Assembly: GCA_036795455.1 (NCBI GenBank)
Contig: DAIRET010000119.1
Span: 1 to 8,845, forward strand
DNA length: 8,845 nt
From: DAIRET01 sp036795455
Lineage (GTDB): Bacteria > Bacteroidota > Ignavibacteria > Ignavibacteriales > Ignavibacteriaceae
Reading direction: 5' to 3'
The position numbers were made by a program, and so were the translations under genes. The notes beneath the pieces are model-generated. The model was not told the origin of the DNA. It did no database searches and saw only the letters and a list, made by a program, of their open reading frames with translations. Position 1 is the first letter of the stretch; each line of letters begins with the position of its first letter. Of the stretch, positions 1 to 7,578 are shown piece after piece.

Positions 1-238
1 TATTGCTATTGGTGCTGTAATTCGTGGCTCTACACCTCATTTCGATTATATTGCAGCTGAAGTAAGTAAGGGTATCGCCTCGGTAAGTTTAAAGCACGGT
101 ATCCCGGTTTCATTCGGAGTGTTGACTACCGACTCAATTGAACAGGCGATTGAAAGAGCAGGTACTAAAGCGGGAAATAAAGGATGGGACGCAGCTTTAA
201 CTGCAATTGAAATGGTTAACCTTCTGAAAACAATTTAA
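1..238 (+). CDS. ribH: 6,7-dimethyl-8-ribityllumazine synthase, 3' end (partial)
   Basis: This is the C-terminal half of lumazine synthase; the reading frame enters at base 2 and ends at TAA 236-238, and the 5' end lies outside the window. The enzyme condenses 5-amino-6-ribitylamino-uracil with 3,4-dihydroxy-2-butanone 4-phosphate to give the direct precursor of riboflavin, in the cytoplasm. The 78 visible residues carry the family hallmarks: GAVIRGSTPHFDYI, whose His matches the catalytic His of this family, then GIPVSFGVLTTDSIEQA, and then ERAGTKAGNKGWDAA, which contains the conserved phosphate-binding Arg/Lys region. The C-terminus (AIEMVNLLKTI) ends where RibH proteins normally end, so the gene is intact at this side. 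No clear terminator follows it. No other riboflavin gene is visible here. Confidence 0.95.
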   Translation, partial: IAIGAVIRGSTPHFDYIAAEVSKGIASVSLKHGIPVSFGVLTTDSIEQAIERAGTKAGNKGWDAALTAIEMVNLLKTI

Positions 239-355
239 CTTAGCGTATTCCGGCAGATTAACAGAGAAGAATTTTGCTTTTTCAGTTTTGTTAATAGTAC
301 CAAGAATTTGGGATAAAAAATTAAAATGATCGAAAATATATTGCATAGGGTTAAT

Positions 356-373
356 TTCGTTTTTGAAAACGAA
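356..373. repeat. 18-base palindrome upstream of the PorZ-like gene
   Basis: TTCGTTTT and its exact reverse complement AAAACGAA flank a central TG, about 80 bases before the start codon at 455. As RNA it could fold into a weak AU-rich hairpin. As DNA it looks like a dyad that a dimeric regulator might bind. No T-tract follows, so it is a poor terminator. The 8-base arms are AT-rich and chance is possible. Confidence 0.35.
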
Positions 374-384
374 TTCTGTTTGAT

Positions 385-414
385 TTGTAACAATTAAAGG
401 AGTTTTAGCATAAT
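385..414 (+). promoter_or_regulatory. possible sigma70-like promoter for the PorZ-like/ABC-F pair
   Basis: TTGTAA (385-390) and CATAAT (409-414) are separated by 18 bases and lie 40 bases before the start codon at 455. The match to consensus is partial and the region is AT-rich, so this is only a candidate. The true sigma-factor preference of this organism is unknown to me. Confidence 0.2.
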
Positions 415-454
415 CATCTATACCTTTCCGGATAAATAATTAAAAGGTTGAATT

Positions 455-2698
455 ATGAAATTATCTGATTTTTTTTGCATTTCACTTATTGTTGTTTTAG
501 TGAATGCAAATACTTTCCCGCAATTACTACTCGGATGGAAAAACTATTCCGACCAGAAAAAAGTAAAAAGTGCAGTTGAAGTTGATAAAAGTTTTTGGGC
601 TGCTACCGAAGGCGGTGCATTCTATTTTAATAAGATCGATTCTTCCTTCAATACATATACTAAAACAGATGGATTAAGCGGTTCCGCCCTTACTGCAATA
701 TCAATAGACCGTTACGGTAAAATTTGGTTTGGCAGCCTGGATGGTACTATCGATATTTACAACCCGGCAAATAATTCATTCAAACGAATCTCGGATATTT
801 ATAACTCGGGTAAAAGTAAAAAACAGATAAATTCTTTTGTTGTAAAAGGAGATACTATTTTTACCGCAACTGAATTCGGTCTTTCGCTGATAAACGTGAA
901 CGACTACTCTTTTTATGATACTTACTTTAAATATGGTTCGTTTCCTTCCTATATTTCGGTGAATAATGTATTAATCGATGGACTAATTTATGTGGCAACC
1001 TCATCAGGTGTGGCAATTCAAAAACCGGGAGCCACAAATCTTGTCGCCCCTGAATCGTGGAATGTTTATACTATCTCGGAAGGATTACGTTCTAACAACT
1101 GTTATAAACTAGCAATCTTCAAAGATTCCGTTATCGTATCATCGGATAGAGGTTTTTCAGTTTTTAACGGGGTTTCATGGGAAACTTTTCTTCCATCATT
1201 TAACAGTGCAAACATAAAGGATATTTTTGTGAAGGGGGATTCATTATACATTTTATCATTAAATAATCTTTATGTTTATTCTAACGGCGAAATCACAATG
1301 CTTGAAGCCGGGTTGGAAACCGCATCTTCAATCGTTTCGGTTGGAAATAATGAAATTACAATTACAACAAACCAGGGCTTACTTGTTATTTCAAACAATA
1401 AAAAAATATATTACTATCCGAACGGTCCGTATTCAAATCTTTTCTCTTCGTTAAGTGTAGATGCTTCGGGTAATTTATGGGCAGCTTCGGGTACTGACGT
1501 TACGGGTGTCGGTTTTTATAAATATGATCAAACCGGCTGGGAAAATTTCAATGTGGCAAGCAACCCGGAATTACTTGTTAATTCCTTCCATAAGGTTTAT
1601 TCCGCACCGGATAACACTGTTTATGCAATGACCTGGGGGAGAGGTTTTGTTACAGTTGAAAATGGGAGTGTTATTACAACTTACTTCAAAAATACCCCGA
1701 TGTTGGGCATAAGGAAAGACCCGGACTTTTTAGTAATTACGGGAATTTCGAGAGACTCACAAGGAAATACATGGATTTTAAGTTATGATGGTGCCGATAG
1801 AAAAATTCTTGCTGCTCTTACACCGGACAGTACGTGGTATTTATTCGACAATCCATCTTATTCAGGTTTAGAGAAGAATTACGGACTGATAGTAGATCAA
1901 TATAATACTAAATGGTTCTACTCAACAGATAATACAAAACCGGGGTTATATTATTTCAATGAAAACAAAACGTTCAACACCACCCAGGACGATAAATACG
2001 GTTTCTTATCGATGACTAACGGATTAAATAATAGTACAATCACTGCTCTCGTTCAGGATAAAAGAGGAGATTTATGGGTCGGTAGCGGTCAGGGTGTGAA
2101 TATTATTTATAATACTAATCAGATTATTTCAACTCAAAGTCCGCAGTTAAAAATTACTTCGGTTTATTCATTAAGGCAGCAATCAATAAATTGTATTGTT
2201 GTTGACCCGATAAATCAAAAGTGGGTGGGGACAAACCAGGGATTGTTTGTCGTTTCTTCAGATGGTACAAATCTTATAGCTGCATTCGATTCAAAAAATA
2301 GTCCACTGATTTCTGACCAGGTAAAAAGTTTAACTGTAGATGAAAAACGGGGAGTTGTTTATGCCGGCGTTGACGGTGGTTTGACCGCTTTCTTTACTTC
2401 TGCTAAAAGTCCCGAAGAATCTTTTTCAGAATTGTTTTTCTATCCGAGTCCCTTCATAGTAGGGGACGGGCAAACTCAATTGACAATTGAAGGTTTGATT
2501 AAAGAGAGCGATATAAAAATTATTTCGTTAAACGGGAATTTAATAAACCAGTTTTCTTCACCAGGCGGAAGAATAGCTTTCTGGGATGGTAAAGACCTTG
2601 ACGGTAAGTATGTAAGCAGCGGTGTTTATTATGTTGTCGCTTATGATAAAGAAGGAAATAATATTATCACCGGTAAAATAGCGGTTGTTAAAAAATAA
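455..2698 (+). CDS. secreted two-propeller protein with T9SS-type C-terminal domain, PorZ-like
   Basis: A 747-residue exported protein with the layout of PorZ, the type IX secretion component that in Porphyromonas gingivalis sits at the cell surface with the PorU sortase and binds anionic LPS (family knowledge). Residues 1 to about 24 form a signal peptide: Lys2, then a hydrophobic stretch. Residues about 28-310 and 325-645 look like two beta-propellers of repeated 'two-component regulator propeller' blades, for example GKIWFGSLDGTIDIYN at 88-103, GNLWAASGTDV at 339-349, GDLWVGSGQGV at 538-548 and QKWVGTNQGL at 588-597. Residues about 660-747 form a FlgD/sorting-type beta domain: YPSPF at 663-667, WDGKDLDGKYVSSGVYYV at 710-727, ending GKIAVVKK. 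The length is close to PorZ. ATG 455 is preceded by AAAAGG (442-447) at 7-base spacing. The ABC-F gene begins six bases after its stop. Alternative: another secreted propeller protein with a CTD. Propeller, export and CTD calls are firm; the PorZ role is inference. Confidence 0.75.
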   Translation: MKLSDFFCISLIVVLVNANTFPQLLLGWKNYSDQKKVKSAVEVDKSFWAATEGGAFYFNKIDSSFNTYTKTDGLSGSALTAISIDRYGKIWFGSLDGTIDIYNPANNSFKRISDIYNSGKSKKQINSFVVKGDTIFTATEFGLSLINVNDYSFYDTYFKYGSFPSYISVNNVLIDGLIYVATSSGVAIQKPGATNLVAPESWNVYTISEGLRSNNCYKLAIFKDSVIVSSDRGFSVFNGVSWETFLPSFNSANIKDIFVKGDSLYILSLNNLYVYSNGEITMLEAGLETASSIVSVGNNEITITTNQGLLVISNNKKIYYYPNGPYSNLFSSLSVDASGNLWAASGTDVTGVGFYKYDQTGWENFNVASNPELLVNSFHKVYSAPDNTVYAMTWGRGFVTVENGSVITTYFKNTPMLGIRKDPDFLVITGISRDSQGNTWILSYDGADRKILAALTPDSTWYLFDNPSYSGLEKNYGLIVDQYNTKWFYSTDNTKPGLYYFNENKTFNTTQDDKYGFLSMTNGLNNSTITALVQDKRGDLWVGSGQGVNIIYNTNQIISTQSPQLKITSVYSLRQQSINCIVVDPINQKWVGTNQGLFVVSSDGTNLIAAFDSKNSPLISDQVKSLTVDEKRGVVYAGVDGGLTAFFTSAKSPEESFSELFFYPSPFIVGDGQTQLTIEGLIKESDIKIISLNGNLINQFSSPGGRIAFWDGKDLDGKYVSSGVYYVVAYDKEGNNIITGKIAVVKK

Positions 2699-2704
2699 AA
2701 GGTT
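2696..2704 (+). promoter_or_regulatory. stop/ribosome-binding-site overlap coupling the PorZ-like and ABC-F genes
   Basis: The nonamer TAAAAGGTT contains the TAA stop of the upstream gene and the only purine-rich Shine-Dalgarno candidate (AAAAGG, 2697-2702) for the ATG at 2705. Only two bases separate GG from ATG, shorter than the usual 5-9, so initiation on the ABC-F gene probably depends on ribosomes that terminate just upstream. The same nonamer occurs at 441-449 before the PorZ-like gene, there with normal spacing. Confidence 0.5.
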
Positions 2705-4657
2705 ATGATTGATTTTGCGAATGTCTCACTTCAGTTCGGAGGCAAATATTTATTTAAAGATGTTAATTTCAAAATAAACGGGGGTGATAGAATTGCCCTG
2801 GTCGGTGCAAATGGTACGGGAAAATCTTCTCTTCTAAAGATGATTTCGGGCGGGTTACAACCGGAAAGCGGTTTGCTGAATAAACAAAAAAGAATTTCTA
2901 TCGGTTACCTTCCGCAAGAAAATATTGTCCATAAAGGGAAATCAATATTCAAAGAAGCAGAATCGGCACTTACAGGGATTGTTCATCTTAAAGAAAAAGA
3001 GAAAGAGATTACATTTCAATTGTCTCTAACGAACCTAACGGATGAGGAGCGGGACGATCTCATAAACCAGCTCGGTGAAGTTCACCATAAACTTGAAGAC
3101 CTTGATTCTTTTACTGCTACATCTAAAATTGAAAAAATACTTTCAGGGTTAGGATTTAATGAAAATGATTTCGACAGACCCACGGAAGAACTCTCGGGCG
3201 GATGGCAGATGCGTATTGCACTTGCAAAAATCTTGATTTCACAGAACGATGTTTTACTGCTTGACGAACCTACAAACCACCTTGATCTTGATTCCCTTCA
3301 ATGGTTGATTGACTATTTAAAAGCGTATAAAGGTGCAATGGTTATTGTATCGCACGATAAGCATTTTGTCAGTTCATTAACGGATAGAACATTAGAAATA
3401 TTTAACAGGAAGTGCAACTTCTATAAAGGGAATTACAACAACTACCTTGCCTACAAGGAAGAACGCGACATATTGCTTGTTCATCAGTACCAGTTACAGC
3501 AAGACAAAATAAAAGAAACCGAGCGTTTTATAGAACGGTTCAGGTTCAAAGCGACAAAAGCAAGACAGGTTCAAAGCAGGATAAAACAACTTGAAAAAAT
3601 CGAACTCGTTGAACTCCCCGATTCACAGCTCGAAATTAATATAAAATTCCCCGAAGTCCCTCAAAGCGGAAGAATAGCCATAGACCTAAAAGGTATAGAC
3701 AAATCTTACGGTAGTAACGAGATATTTAACAAACTTAATTTTACTATCGAAAGAGGAGAAAAAATTGCTTTCGTCGGTCCAAACGGGGCGGGTAAAACAA
3801 CACTTGCAAAGATTATTGCCGGGGAAACAGGAGTTGATTCGGGCGAAAGAAATATCGGTTATAATTCATTTATAGCTTACTATGCGCAGGACGTTGCCGA
3901 TGCACTTAATCCCGAACTGGATATAATTGAAACGGTAATGCAGGCAACAGAAGAAAAAACAATCGGGCAGTTACGCAGCCTGCTCGGGAATTTTCTTTTT
4001 ACAGGTGATGATGTTTTCAAAAAAGTCGGGATACTTTCCGGCGGTGAAAAAAGCCGTGTTGCACTTGCAAAAATTCTTTTAACAAAAGCAAATCTTGTAA
4101 TACTTGACGAACCGACAAACCACCTCGACCATTCTTCAAAACTAATTTTACAGAAAGCTTTGATCGACTTTAAAGGCTCACTTGTAATCGTATCCCATGA
4201 TGTGGATTTTCTTCGCCCGGTTGTAGGAAAGGTAATTGAAATAAAGAAGGGGAGTTTCAGATGCTTCAGCGGGGATATAGATTATTATCTTCAAAAGAAA
4301 TCGGAAGAAGTAACCGAGGAAGCTTATGATGCTAAATCATCTAAGAATGATATTTCTGCTTATTCTAAAAAAGAGCAAAAAAGAATTGAAGCAGAACTGC
4401 GGCAGAAAAGGTATCAGAGCACTAAAGACCTTAAAAAAGAAATTGGAATAATTGAAAACCGCATTGCTGCTTTGGAAGTGCGACAGAAAACACTTGAAGA
4501 TGAACTAGCCGATGTTACAATTTACAGTAACTCTTCTTTAATAAAATCTAAAAATGCAGATTACAACTCGGTTAAAGAGGAATTAAAGAAGCTTGTTGAT
4601 GATTGGACAAGTTTAAATGAAAAACTTGAAGATATTGAAGAGCAGTTTCAATTTTAG
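2705..4657 (+). CDS. ABC-F family ATPase (ribosome-associated, Uup/YheS/YdiF type)
   Basis: A 650-residue soluble protein with two ABC ATPase domains and no membrane segment, which defines ABC-F. These proteins bind the ribosomal E-site and rescue or regulate stalled ribosomes; some protect against antibiotics. Domain 1 has Walker A GANGTGKSS (34-42), Q-loop LPQE (69-72), signature LSGGWQ (163-168), Walker B VLLLDEPTNHLD (183-194) and H-loop SHD (216-218). A charged linker (about 240-310) is the P-site interaction segment. Domain 2 has Walker A GPNGAGKTT (358-366), signature LSGGEKSR (444-451), Walker B LVILDEPTNHLD (464-475) and SHD (497-499). Both catalytic glutamates are present. Residues 553-650 are a Lys/Glu-rich coiled coil, as in the Uup and YheS/YdiF branches. 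The start MIDFANVSLQFGG is typical for the family, although the ribosome binding site is very close. It is probably co-transcribed with the PorZ-like gene. Family certain; the subfamily and any resistance role are not decided by sequence alone. Confidence 0.93.
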   Translation: MIDFANVSLQFGGKYLFKDVNFKINGGDRIALVGANGTGKSSLLKMISGGLQPESGLLNKQKRISIGYLPQENIVHKGKSIFKEAESALTGIVHLKEKEKEITFQLSLTNLTDEERDDLINQLGEVHHKLEDLDSFTATSKIEKILSGLGFNENDFDRPTEELSGGWQMRIALAKILISQNDVLLLDEPTNHLDLDSLQWLIDYLKAYKGAMVIVSHDKHFVSSLTDRTLEIFNRKCNFYKGNYNNYLAYKEERDILLVHQYQLQQDKIKETERFIERFRFKATKARQVQSRIKQLEKIELVELPDSQLEINIKFPEVPQSGRIAIDLKGIDKSYGSNEIFNKLNFTIERGEKIAFVGPNGAGKTTLAKIIAGETGVDSGERNIGYNSFIAYYAQDVADALNPELDIIETVMQATEEKTIGQLRSLLGNFLFTGDDVFKKVGILSGGEKSRVALAKILLTKANLVILDEPTNHLDHSSKLILQKALIDFKGSLVIVSHDVDFLRPVVGKVIEIKKGSFRCFSGDIDYYLQKKSEEVTEEAYDAKSSKNDISAYSKKEQKRIEAELRQKRYQSTKDLKKEIGIIENRIAALEVRQKTLEDELADVTIYSNSSLIKSKNADYNSVKEELKKLVDDWTSLNEKLEDIEEQFQF

Positions 4658-4675
4658 TTTTTCATCAAACTGAAA
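4652..4675 (+). terminator. weak AU-rich hairpin at the end of the ABC-F gene
   Basis: TTTTAGTTT (4652-4660) can pair with AAACTGAAA (4667-4675) through nine pairs including one G-T, with a six-base loop. It overlaps the TAG stop (4655-4657). The stem has a single G-C pair and no T-run follows, so it would be a poor intrinsic terminator. It may only be an RNA 3' end structure, or chance. Confidence 0.2.
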
Positions 4676-4851
4676 ATCGATAAGAGCATTTAATAGAAGC
4701 CGGGATTAAAATCCTAAATATGTTAAATTGTTCACTTTACTGATAAAAACAAAATTATCCGGTATTGAATCTTGTACTGTTTGTCATTCATTTATTCAGA
4801 TTCTTTTTATTATTTTTGTTTAGTCTTAATTTTGATTAAAGAGATATTAAC

Positions 4852-6351
4852 ATGAAAAAACCACATCTTAGTTTTTGGCAAATATGGAATATGAGCTTCG
4901 GCTTTCTCGGTATTCAATTTGGCTTTGCTCTTCAAAATGCAAACGTCAGCAGAATATTTGAAACACTTGGAGCCAATATTGATGAAATCCCTCTTTTATG
5001 GATAGCTGCCCCGGTAACAGGTCTAATTGTTCAACCGATTATCGGGCACATGAGCGATAAAACATGGAACCGCCTCGGTAGAAGAAGACCTTTCTTTCTT
5101 GTCGGTGCTTTGCTTGCATCACTTGCTTTATTCATAATGCCGAATTCACCTGTATTGTGGGTTGCTGCAGGAATGCTCTGGATAATGGATGCATCGATTA
5201 ATATTTCTATGGAGCCGTTCCGTGCTTTTGTAGGGGATATGCTTCCACCGGAACAAAGAACCGTAGGTTTTTCAATGCAAAGCTTTTTTATCGGTACGGG
5301 TGCGGTTGTCGCTTCTGCACTTCCTTATATGATGACCAATTGGTTCGGTATTAGCAATATTGCACCTGAAGGAGAAATACCTCATTCGGTTAAATTTGCG
5401 TTTTATATCGGTGGAGCTATATTCTTTATTGCGGTTCTCTATACTGTTATTACTACAAAGGAATACTCACCTGAAGAAATGTTGAAATTTCAGGAGCAAG
5501 TAAATAAAGAAAATACAAGAGAAACCGAAACCGATTTTATTCCTCACGGAAAATTGTTGAAAAACGGTTATACATGGCTGACTGTCGGTGTATTACTCTT
5601 CATTATTTTCGAGTATTTTATCTACATGGATTACGGGCTAATGGTTTTCTTTCTTGGAGTGGCACTATTCGGTCTACTTCAAATTGTTGTCGGATTAATG
5701 ACGAAACAGAAGAAAACATCAAATGGAGCAGTATTAATTCTGAATGATCTTTATAAAATGCCGAAAACTATGGTGCAGCTTGCTTACGTTCAATTCTTTT
5801 CATGGTTTGCTCTTTTTGCTATGTGGATTTATACTACGCCAGCAGTAACAAGGCATATTTACGGAACATCCGATACTGCTTCCGCTCTTTATAATGAAGG
5901 CGCTGATTGGGTCGGTGTACTGATGGCTGTTTATAACGGCTTTGCAGCAGTAATGGCATTTTTACTTGTGTGGCTTGCAAAAAGAACATCAAGAAAAACA
6001 GTTCATGCAATAAGTCTTGTATGCGGCGGACTCGGTTTATTATCTTTCTATATAATTAAAGACCCGAACTTACTTTTAATTTCCGAACTAGGAATCGGTT
6101 TGGCTTGGGCTTCAATTCTTGCAATGCCTTATGCTATTTTAACAGGCTCGCTTCCGCAGAATAAACTTGGCGTTTATATGGGAATTTTCAATTTCTTTAT
6201 CGTTATCCCGCAAATAACAGCAGCGGCAATTCTCGGCTTCTTTGTAAAAAATCTATTCGGGCATGAAGCCATTTATGCGCTTCTGTTGGGTGGATTTTCA
6301 TTGTTCGTTGCTGCGGCACTTGTATTCTTAGTGGATGATAGAGATTCATAA
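4852..6351 (+). CDS. MFS transporter, GPH/SLC45-like sugar:cation symporter
   Basis: A 499-residue inner-membrane permease. It resembles the SLC45-like MFS proteins of Bacteroidota, many of which sit in maltose or sucrose utilisation loci and are thought to move disaccharides with protons (family knowledge). The N-terminus MKKPHLSFWQIWNMSFGFLG leads into the first helix. The MFS motif A region is at 65-80 (GHMSDKTWNRLGRRRP), with the RxGRRRP form of this branch. NISMEPFRAFVGDMLP (117-132) is also typical. The charged segment 203-237 after helix 6 would be the central cytoplasmic loop. Two further hydrophobic stretches follow at about 240-258 and 262-283, before the C-terminal six helices, so about 14 membrane segments are likely instead of 12. 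ATG 4852 has AAAGAG (4838-4843) at 8-base spacing. No glycosidase or sugar regulator lies nearby, so the substrate cannot be read from context. Confidence 0.88.
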   Translation: MKKPHLSFWQIWNMSFGFLGIQFGFALQNANVSRIFETLGANIDEIPLLWIAAPVTGLIVQPIIGHMSDKTWNRLGRRRPFFLVGALLASLALFIMPNSPVLWVAAGMLWIMDASINISMEPFRAFVGDMLPPEQRTVGFSMQSFFIGTGAVVASALPYMMTNWFGISNIAPEGEIPHSVKFAFYIGGAIFFIAVLYTVITTKEYSPEEMLKFQEQVNKENTRETETDFIPHGKLLKNGYTWLTVGVLLFIIFEYFIYMDYGLMVFFLGVALFGLLQIVVGLMTKQKKTSNGAVLILNDLYKMPKTMVQLAYVQFFSWFALFAMWIYTTPAVTRHIYGTSDTASALYNEGADWVGVLMAVYNGFAAVMAFLLVWLAKRTSRKTVHAISLVCGGLGLLSFYIIKDPNLLLISELGIGLAWASILAMPYAILTGSLPQNKLGVYMGIFNFFIVIPQITAAAILGFFVKNLFGHEAIYALLLGGFSLFVAAALVFLVDDRDS

Positions 6352-6380
6352 TCTTATGTGTGGATTTGCCAGGTTTTTTC

Positions 6381-6432
6381 TATAACCGGATTCCATTAAA
6401 CTGCGATGTTCGGACTTTTCCAATCGGTTATA
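6381..6432 (+). repeat. imperfect inverted repeat between the MFS and epimerase genes
   Basis: TATAACCGGATT (6381-6392) pairs with AATCGGTTATA (6422-6432), giving an 11-base-pair stem with one bulged G. The loop is 29 bases. It lies 48 bases before the TTG start of the epimerase gene. No T-tract follows on the + strand. It could be an untranslated-leader RNA structure, a binding site for a regulator, or a remnant terminator. No known riboswitch pattern was recognised in it. Confidence 0.45.
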
Positions 6433-6470
6433 AATCCGTAATTTTGTCCCGTAAAATTTATAAATTATTC

Positions 6471-6474
6471 GAGG
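6471..6474 (+). promoter_or_regulatory. ribosome binding site that decides a TTG start
   Basis: GAGG lies six bases before TTG 6481. In the same frame a TAA occurs at 6439-6441 and no ATG or GTG lies between it and the TTG. The next in-frame ATG (codon 41) would remove the nucleotide-binding motif. TTG is therefore the best-supported start. Confidence 0.7.
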
Positions 6475-6480
6475 CTTAAA

Positions 6481-7518
6481 TTGAAATATCTTGTTACGGG
6501 TGGTGCTGGTTTTCTTGGTATTAATCTTGTCCGCTACCTGCTCAATAATGGGGAAGAAGTAGTTTCGCTTGATATTGCAGATTTCGATTATGAAGACTGC
6601 ATGAATAAAATAACGATAGTAAAAGGAGATATTCGGAATGCAGAACTTGTGGATAAGACTATGCAGGGAATCGACGTCGTTATTCACTGCGCTGCCGCTC
6701 TCCCTCTATACAAACCCGAAGATATTTTTTCAACCGATGTAGACGGTACAAGAATACTAATCGAAGCAGCTAACAAATATAAAGTAAAAAGATTCGTTCA
6801 TATCTCTTCAACGGCAGTTTACGGTATCCCTGATCACCATCCTTTGCTTGAAGATGATAAACTTGATGGTGTAGGACCTTACGGCAAAGCAAAAATACTT
6901 GCTGAGGAGGAATGCTTAAAATTTCGGGAGAAAGGAATGTGCGTCCCGATTCTTCGTCCGAAATCCTTCATTGGACCAGAGAGATTGGGTGTATTTGCTC
7001 TTTTCTACGACTGGGCAAAAGACGGGCATGGTTTCCCGATGATAGGTAACGGCTCAAATCGTTATCAACTTCTTGATGTGGAAGATTTATGCGAAGCAAC
7101 TTATCTCTGCTGCACACTTGAAGAATCGAGAGTGAACGATACATTCAATATTGGGGCAAAAGATTTTACAACAATGAAAGAAGATTACCAGGCTGTTCTT
7201 GATAAAGCAGGTTTCGGAAAGAAAATTAAAGGCTTACCTGAAAAACCGATAATTTTAACCTTGAAAATTCTGGAGGCTTTGCACCTTTCACCGCTTTACA
7301 AATGGGTGTATGAAACAGCTTCGAAAGATTCATTTGTTTCGATTGATAAAGCGGAAAGAATTCTCGGGTTTACACCCAGGTATTCAAATAAGGACGCACT
7401 TTTAAGGAATTATCAATGGTATCTTGATAACCTTGAGAAGTTTCAGAATGCTTCCGGAATATCGCACCGTGTACCGTGGAAGCAGGGTATCTTGAAACTC
7501 GCTAAAATGTTTTTTTAG
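6481..7518 (+). CDS. NAD-dependent epimerase/dehydratase (extended SDR family)
   Basis: A 345-residue cytoplasmic oxidoreductase of the extended short-chain dehydrogenase/reductase family, close in style to UDP-glucose 4-epimerase and 3-beta-hydroxysteroid dehydrogenase-like proteins. Visible motifs are the Rossmann TGGAGFLG (6-13), Asp31 at the end of strand 2, which suggests NAD over NADP, KGDIRN (48-53), VIHCAAA (67-73), the Ser/Thr region HISSTAVYG (108-116) and the catalytic YxxxK at Tyr134/Lys138. RPKSFIGPER (159-168) and the DVED segment (199-202) fit the substrate-binding half. The C-terminal part (SFVSIDKAERILGFTPRYS) is the usual end of this group. It starts at TTG with GAGG upstream. 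Neighbours give no pathway clue: a sugar permease lies before it and a polyamine-type enzyme after it. The substrate could be a nucleotide sugar or a lipid/sterol-like alcohol. Family sure, substrate unknown. Confidence 0.9.
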   Translation: MKYLVTGGAGFLGINLVRYLLNNGEEVVSLDIADFDYEDCMNKITIVKGDIRNAELVDKTMQGIDVVIHCAAALPLYKPEDIFSTDVDGTRILIEAANKYKVKRFVHISSTAVYGIPDHHPLLEDDKLDGVGPYGKAKILAEEECLKFREKGMCVPILRPKSFIGPERLGVFALFYDWAKDGHGFPMIGNGSNRYQLLDVEDLCEATYLCCTLEESRVNDTFNIGAKDFTTMKEDYQAVLDKAGFGKKIKGLPEKPIILTLKILEALHLSPLYKWVYETASKDSFVSIDKAERILGFTPRYSNKDALLRNYQWYLDNLEKFQNASGISHRVPWKQGILKLAKMFF

Positions 7519-7563
7519 AATTATAAACTGATTATATTCGGCACAGAAATTAATAACAAATCG

Positions 7564-7570
7564 TAAGGAG
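7564..7570 (+). promoter_or_regulatory. strong ribosome binding site of the deoxyhypusine-synthase-like gene
   Basis: TAAGGAG lies eight bases before ATG 7579. It is the best Shine-Dalgarno match in the window and suggests this gene is translated more strongly than its neighbours. Confidence 0.65.
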
Positions 7571-7578
7571 TAAAAAAA

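Noticed and set aside
258..294. TTAACA/TGTTAA inverted repeat after ribH as a terminator
   Set aside because: A six-base AT-rich stem with a 25-base loop and no terminal T-run is too weak.
1272..1454. Small + strand open frame inside the PorZ-like gene
   Set aside because: It lies wholly within a well-supported gene in another frame, with no ribosome binding site and no recognisable protein.
2705..4657. ABC-F gene as an antibiotic resistance determinant
   Set aside because: The C-terminal coiled coil and signature motifs fit housekeeping Uup/YheS/YdiF branches, and no mobile element or resistance context is present.
4703..4714. Short palindrome GGATTAAAATCC in the ABC-F/MFS spacer
   Set aside because: The arms are only five bases, no T-run follows and there is no second copy; likely chance.
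4827..4834. TAATTTTG as the promoter of the MFS gene
   Set aside because: It would put the transcription start about 11-13 bases before the ATG, inside the ribosome binding site, and no -33 box lies at the right distance.
6346..6687. Minus-strand open frame of 113 codons spanning the MFS/epimerase spacer
   Set aside because: It overlaps the conserved N-terminal Rossmann region of the epimerase and its translation has no recognisable motif.
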